A stretch of 55,331 nucleotides of DNA from Nitrospirota bacterium. GTDB taxonomy: Bacteria; Nitrospirota; Nitrospiria; Nitrospirales; Nitrospiraceae. The stretch spans positions 1-55,331 of the forward strand of contig JBFLWP010000021.1 in the NCBI GenBank assembly GCA_040757595.1, given 5' to 3'. The notes below the pieces were generated by a model. The model saw only the letters and a list, made by a program, of their open reading frames with translations, had not been told where the DNA came from and did not search any database. Both the position numbers and the translations under genes were made by a program. Positions 52,316 to 55,331 of the stretch are shown one piece after another (the first letter of the stretch is position 1; every line of letters starts with the position of its first letter).

Positions 52316-53788
52316 ATGAAGCTGTTCAAGAGCCTCATCCTGCTGGCGATCATGACCTCCCTGCTCCTGCTGGGCCTGGACGTAGCCAGGACCCTGTGGT
52401 TGGAAAAGGAGGAGGAGCCGAGCGTCAACTACACGAGACTGACCCAACTTCCGGCCCGGACGATCGAGAGCCCGAAGGTCAATGGCTATCTGGTCCTCCT
52501 TGGTTTTGCCGTTTCCTCCTCGCTCGACCCGGTCCAGATCGGCAAGGACATGTGGGTCGAATCGGAAAGCGCCGCCGGCCATCGGTTCTTTGACTATGGC
52601 CAGCGCGCCAGAACCGAGCTTCGAGTCGAGGACGATCTCCTGAGCGAGTTGCAGCCGGGGCAGGCATCGCAGGCCGCCACTCCGGCTCACCTCTCGACGA
52701 CGTTCCTGCCCGGTCTCCTCCGCCAGCATGCGGTGCTCCTCGATCGCTACCGCTTCTGGCTGTCGCTCCCTTTCCAGGACTGGGGCTACGGCCTTCCGGG
52801 CACGCCCCGCTTCGTCGAGATCGTGGCGGCGCACCGTTTGTATCTCACCGAAGGGTTCGCCCAAGGGATCGAAGCCGGCGTGGACCGGACCGTGAAGGAC
52901 CTCTCGGCCTGGCGGCAGGTGCTGGCCGAAGCCAAGACCCTCCAGTTGAAGCTCCTGGCCCTCACCGTGGTCGAGGAGGACCTCGCCCTGCTGAACCAGG
53001 CCCTGCGCCGCCGGGACTTCGACCAGGACCGGCTCCCGCACCTGGCGCTGGTCCTCCGCCCGTTGACGCAATCGGAGCGGTCGCTCCGCTGGCCGATTCA
53101 GCACGAGTTCCTGCTCGGCGTGAGGCGGGCGGACCATCCGCACGTGGACGACGTGGACGGCAAGCGGGAGGAATCGGAGGTGAACCGGCGTTGGGTCGCC
53201 GCCCTGAGCGGGGTGAGCGAAGCCGCCATCCGATCGGCCGAGAGGTTCCTGCCGGCCGGCGCCCTCGTCCGGTCGAAGCTGCAGAAGCAACGGGCGCTGA
53301 ACATCTGCGCCGAGTATGTCGAGGCCACGATCCAAGCGACCGACACCACGGTCGGCCCGTTCCCGCGCCTGCAGGATTACGCCCGGGCGTCCCACCGCAA
53401 ACTGGTGGATTATCTGCTCAACCCGGTTGACAACGTCTTCGCTTCCAGCCCGGAGCCGGATTGGGGCGTCTTCGTCACGCGCATCCAGGAAACCGACGCC
53501 CGCCTGCGGCTGGCCGGCCTGCACCTGCGGCTGCATCGAGCCCCGACGGAAGGGAGCGTGTCCGCCCGCATCGCCCAGGCCGGGTTGAGCTATTACGACC
53601 CCTTCACCGGCCTGCCGATGCTCTGGAACCAGGAGACCGGACGGATTTACTCGGCGGGCCGGGACAAGCGGGACGACGGGGGGGACGACGAGCGGGACCT
53701 GACGCTCACGATCACGCTCCAGACGACGACCGCCGCTTCCGCCCAACCCGCACCTCCGGCCAAGAAGCGCCCAGCCCGTCGCTCATAG
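52316..53788 (+). CDS. membrane-anchored protein of unknown function
   Basis: 490 residues. One N-terminal TM helix (LILLAIMTSLLLLGLDV), then a long mainly helical periplasmic region. The end shows GLSYYDPFTGLPMLWNQE, then TGRIYSAGRDKRDDGGDD. Similar D-P-x-[ST]-G-x-P and I-Y-S-x-G-x-D-x-x-D-D-G-G ends are found in pseudopilin-like and several unassigned bacterial proteins. The C-terminus is Pro/Lys/Ala rich. Divergent from the btuF riboswitch and on the opposite strand from the SemiSWEET gene. No catalytic motif is recognised. Confidence 0.75.
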   Translation: MKLFKSLILLAIMTSLLLLGLDVARTLWLEKEEEPSVNYTRLTQLPARTIESPKVNGYLVLLGFAVSSSLDPVQIGKDMWVESESAAGHRFFDYGQRARTELRVEDDLLSELQPGQASQAATPAHLSTTFLPGLLRQHAVLLDRYRFWLSLPFQDWGYGLPGTPRFVEIVAAHRLYLTEGFAQGIEAGVDRTVKDLSAWRQVLAEAKTLQLKLLALTVVEEDLALLNQALRRRDFDQDRLPHLALVLRPLTQSERSLRWPIQHEFLLGVRRADHPHVDDVDGKREESEVNRRWVAALSGVSEAAIRSAERFLPAGALVRSKLQKQRALNICAEYVEATIQATDTTVGPFPRLQDYARASHRKLVDYLLNPVDNVFASSPEPDWGVFVTRIQETDARLRLAGLHLRLHRAPTEGSVSARIAQAGLSYYDPFTGLPMLWNQETGRIYSAGRDKRDDGGDDERDLTLTITLQTTTAASAQPAPPAKKRPARRS

Positions 53789-53836
53789 CGATCGCCCGCC
53801 CCACGCCGGATCTGCCTCATTGCAGCCTGCCCTTTC

Positions 53837-54094
53837 TCACGACCGGTAGCGGATCTTCAACGCCAAGATGGTTCCCGCCAGCACCAGGGTGACGGTGTTC
53901 GCCAGGATCACCGGCAGGGATCGAATGAAGAGCCCGTACAGCAGCCAGAGGAAGACGCCGGTGCAGAAGGTGATCAGCATGCCCAGCGAGACGTCCTCCG
54001 CGGACCGGGACCGCCAGGTCTTGAGCAGTTGCGGGATGAAGGCGATCGTCGTCAAGGTCCCGGCCGCCAGCCCCGTGAGCATGATCCAATCCAT
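53837..54094 (-). CDS. SemiSWEET family sugar transporter
   Basis: 85 residues in three TM helices, half of a SWEET. The PQ-loop motif AFIPQLLKTWRSRSAEDVS and the C-terminal VILANTVTLVLAGTILALKI match bacterial SemiSWEETs, which dimerise and move sugars down their gradient. A free-standing gene; a convergent neighbour lies 48 bases away. The substrate cannot be told. Confidence 0.88.
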   Translation of the reverse strand: MDWIMLTGLAAGTLTTIAFIPQLLKTWRSRSAEDVSLGMLITFCTGVFLWLLYGLFIRSLPVILANTVTLVLAGTILALKIRYRS

Positions 54095-54246
54095 GTCCGG
54101 TCTTCTCCCGCTCTGAATAGGCTGTAAGGTCGTGGGAGGATAGACGGTTTACTCTCGCGGCACAAGCGCCGGCGAGAATCAAGCGTGCAGGCAGAGGGCA
54201 CGCTGAGACAGAGGGGGGCAACCGTGCATGGCGGCTGACCGTTGGA

Positions 54247-54729
54247 TTAGGCGGCTCGGCCCGGTGAAGCCTTCGTTCGGACCAGGAGATCCACGTCGCA
54301 ATCCAGAACGTGAAGCAAGGACAAGAGCTGGTCCACGGACTTGCGGTAGTTCCGCTGATCGAGCAGGCGATAGAGCTGCGCGGCAGACGTTCGCAGCCGC
54401 CTGATGATCTCGCGCTTGGATAGAGGGCTGGCCTCGACGCGCTTCTGCGCTTCCAGCGTCAGCTTGTAGAGCAACGTATCCCGCAAACAACTTGGATCTT
54501 TGTTGTATTCCAGCACTTGCTCGACGTGGACAGTTCCCTCCTTGCCGGAAGCAAGCACATAGGTGAAGCCTTCCCGTCCCAGCTCTTTGTCCACGAACAG
54601 TCGAACAATCGGGTCGGCGATGCTGGGTTGAGGCTCCACCTTCGAGTATGGGAGCGGGAACGTTTTCCGCGTCGTCTTCACCTCGAACACCTTCTTGCGA
54701 TTGTTGAAGGTGACTGACCGGATATTCAT
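54247..54729 (-). CDS. XRE-like DNA-binding protein, probable antitoxin
   Basis: 160 residues. The C-terminal 60 or so hold a helix-turn-helix pattern (SKREIIRRLRTSAAQLYRLL, then SVDQLLSLLHVLDCDVDLLV), as in XRE-type antitoxins. The N-terminal half is a small alpha/beta domain that I do not recognise. Its ATG overlaps the stop of the 64-residue gene upstream by 4 bases. A palindrome, TACCCTATACGGTA, at 54931-54944 in front of the pair is a plausible site for it, giving autoregulation. Confidence 0.6.
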   Translation of the reverse strand: MNIRSVTFNNRKKVFEVKTTRKTFPLPYSKVEPQPSIADPIVRLFVDKELGREGFTYVLASGKEGTVHVEQVLEYNKDPSCLRDTLLYKLTLEAQKRVEASPLSKREIIRRLRTSAAQLYRLLDQRNYRKSVDQLLSLLHVLDCDVDLLVRTKASPGRAA

Positions 54730-54920
54730 AACAGCCCCTCCGCTTCCAACTCTTCAAGCAACTTGCGCACTCGCCGCGTCGCCTGACCCTTCATCGGTTT
54801 CCGGTTATCCAAGTCCCATTTCACGATGAGCTTCCCATTGCGGTACACGTGCACGTGCCGAGGAGGGCGATCGCCCTTCCAGGTGACCAGGACATAGCCA
54901 CCCCGGCGAAGCTTTCCCAT
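54726..54920 (-). CDS. small basic protein, possible toxin partner
   Basis: 64 residues: GGYVLVTWKGDRPPRHVHVY, then KLIVKWDLDNRKPM and an ending helix RRVRKLLEELEAEG. The H-V-H-V-Y and strand layout recalls DUF4160-type proteins that come in toxin-antitoxin-like pairs, but the match is only by eye. It is the first gene of a two-gene unit with the XRE-like gene and ends overlapping it. Confidence 0.5.
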   Translation of the reverse strand: MGKLRRGGYVLVTWKGDRPPRHVHVYRNGKLIVKWDLDNRKPMKGQATRRVRKLLEELEAEGLL

Positions 54921-54930
54921 AAATGAACGC

Positions 54931-54955
54931 TACCCTATACGGTAACACTTGTCAA
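54931..54955 (-). promoter_or_regulatory. promoter and palindromic operator of the toxin-antitoxin-like pair
   Basis: A minus-strand TTGACA lies at 54955-54950, and the near-perfect palindrome TACCCTATACGGTA at 54931-54944 lies between it and the ATG at 54920. The TATA within the palindrome is near, though not at, the ideal -10 spacing. A regulator on the palindrome would block the promoter. Confidence 0.5.
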
Positions 54956-55058
54956 TCGCCTGACAGAGTATGGCTCAAGCGACCGACGACAATCGGGTGA
55001 ACCGTGTCAGGAATGGTCGGTGAAGGACGGAATAGAGAATGAGAAGTAGCTAACGTGG

Positions 55059-55116
55059 GTGGCCTAACGGGTGGGCGCTGAGCCGCCGCCGGATCATCGG
55101 CTCGGATGTAGGCCAC
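55059..55116. repeat. long imperfect palindrome next to the right IS
   Basis: Outer arms GTGGCCTA (55059-55066) and TAGGCCAC (55109-55116) are perfect; inner GAGCCG (55080-55085) and CGGCTC (55098-55103) also pair. No T run. The fold recalls an integron attC site and the left core GCCTAAC fits one, but the right core should be GTTAGGC and is not. Not a terminator; function unknown. Confidence 0.4.
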
Positions 55117-55204
55117 CGCTGCGAGGACTGCTCTCGACCTGACGGCGTGAATCGCAACTGCAACGGTCACTCCGCCGCCAGCAGGCTGTCAGCCTCAGCC
55201 AGGA

Positions 55205-55233
55205 TGACCCCCTCCCAGAAAACTAGGCCAGCC
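55205..55233. repeat. left terminal inverted repeat of the right IS
   Basis: TGACCCCCTCCC, then AGAAAACTAGGCCAGCC: a typical left end of IS407-group IS3 elements. It lies 53 bases before the OrfA start. It differs from the repeat at 226-251, so the two flanking elements are different IS. Confidence 0.65.
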
Positions 55234-55286
55234 AAAACTGGGAAAATCGGCTAAGCTTGCAGCCCTCCAACTCAGGAGGGCGCATC

Positions 55287-55331
55287 ATGAAAAAGAGCAA
55301 GTTTTCGGAAGAGCAGATCGCCACGGCCCTG
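55287..55331 (+). CDS. IS3-family transposase OrfA, N-terminal fragment
   Basis: The first 15 codons, MKKSKFSEEQIATAL, are the standard start of IS3-family OrfA (helix-turn-helix DNA-binding protein). AGGAGGG lies 6 bases upstream. The rest is beyond the window. IS407-like from the inverted repeat. Confidence 0.85.
   Translation, partial: MKKSKFSEEQIATAL

Noticed and set aside
55059-55116. A genuine integron attC site
   Set aside because: The right core is not GTTRRRY and no integrase or cassette array is seen; kept only as an unexplained palindrome.
54952-55170. A 72-codon minus-strand open frame
   Set aside because: Ala/Pro/Arg-rich with no family resemblance, and it covers the imperfect palindrome at 55059-55116.

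Overview
The window is high-GC DNA from a Gram-negative bacterium: it carries lipopolysaccharide genes (lptF, lptG, lpxD), lipoproteins and a TonB-dependent outer-membrane receptor. The gene set and style, with a large cobalamin salvage and uptake operon, a PilJ-like chemosensory cluster, long NHL/TPR proteins and dense tail-to-head gene packing, would fit a Nitrospira-like (Nitrospirota) genome. That placement is inference, because no rRNA is present. Both ends lie in different IS3-family insertion sequences, each with a toxin-antitoxin-like pair beside it.

Layout. 1-870: IS2-like transposase end and a DUF4258/YgiT-type pair. 944-3761: four paralogous small lipoproteins (one frameshifted) around an HtrA-like protease. 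3792-6263: GGDEF-AAA ATPase fusion. 6392-12191: aspS, rluB, guaA, guaB. 12333-15317: double NHL propeller. 15517-19665: hydroxyacid dehydrogenase, ExeA-like ATPase, TPR protein, cold-shock protein with a strong terminator. 20008-25029: lptF-lptG-fabF-acp-lpxD envelope lipid cluster. 26105-35502: one-strand chemosensory operon headed by a periplasmic c-type haem protein of the DUF3365 type. 35789-52082: fifteen cobamide genes plus a small Cys-rich gene, all on the minus strand, under two cobalamin riboswitches. 52316-54920: a membrane-anchored unknown, a SemiSWEET and a second toxin-antitoxin-like pair.

How the genes work together. BtuB brings corrinoids across the outer membrane and BtuF-BtuC-BtuD across the inner membrane. 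CbiZ, CbiB, CobD, CobU, CobS, CobT and BluB can strip a foreign lower loop and rebuild it with home-made dimethylbenzimidazole. CobO and a PduO-type enzyme adenosylate cobalt, and CobB/CobQ amidate the ring. No corrin-ring methylase genes are present here. The chemosensory operon has a double-Hpt CheA, three CheW-like proteins, two response regulators and one transducer, but no CheR or CheB.

The most unusual signal is a family of seven-base-period repeats, usually in two inverted arms around a loop. They lie at 14 places between 8.1 and 52.0 kb, plus one doubtful remnant at 3.3 kb. They sit at gene ends, supply stop and start codons, are read in frame inside cobS, cobU, cobQ, cobB and lpxD, and occupy the same peripheral arm of both cobalamin riboswitches. 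Different sites use different heptads, but the two arms of one site share the same heptad type.
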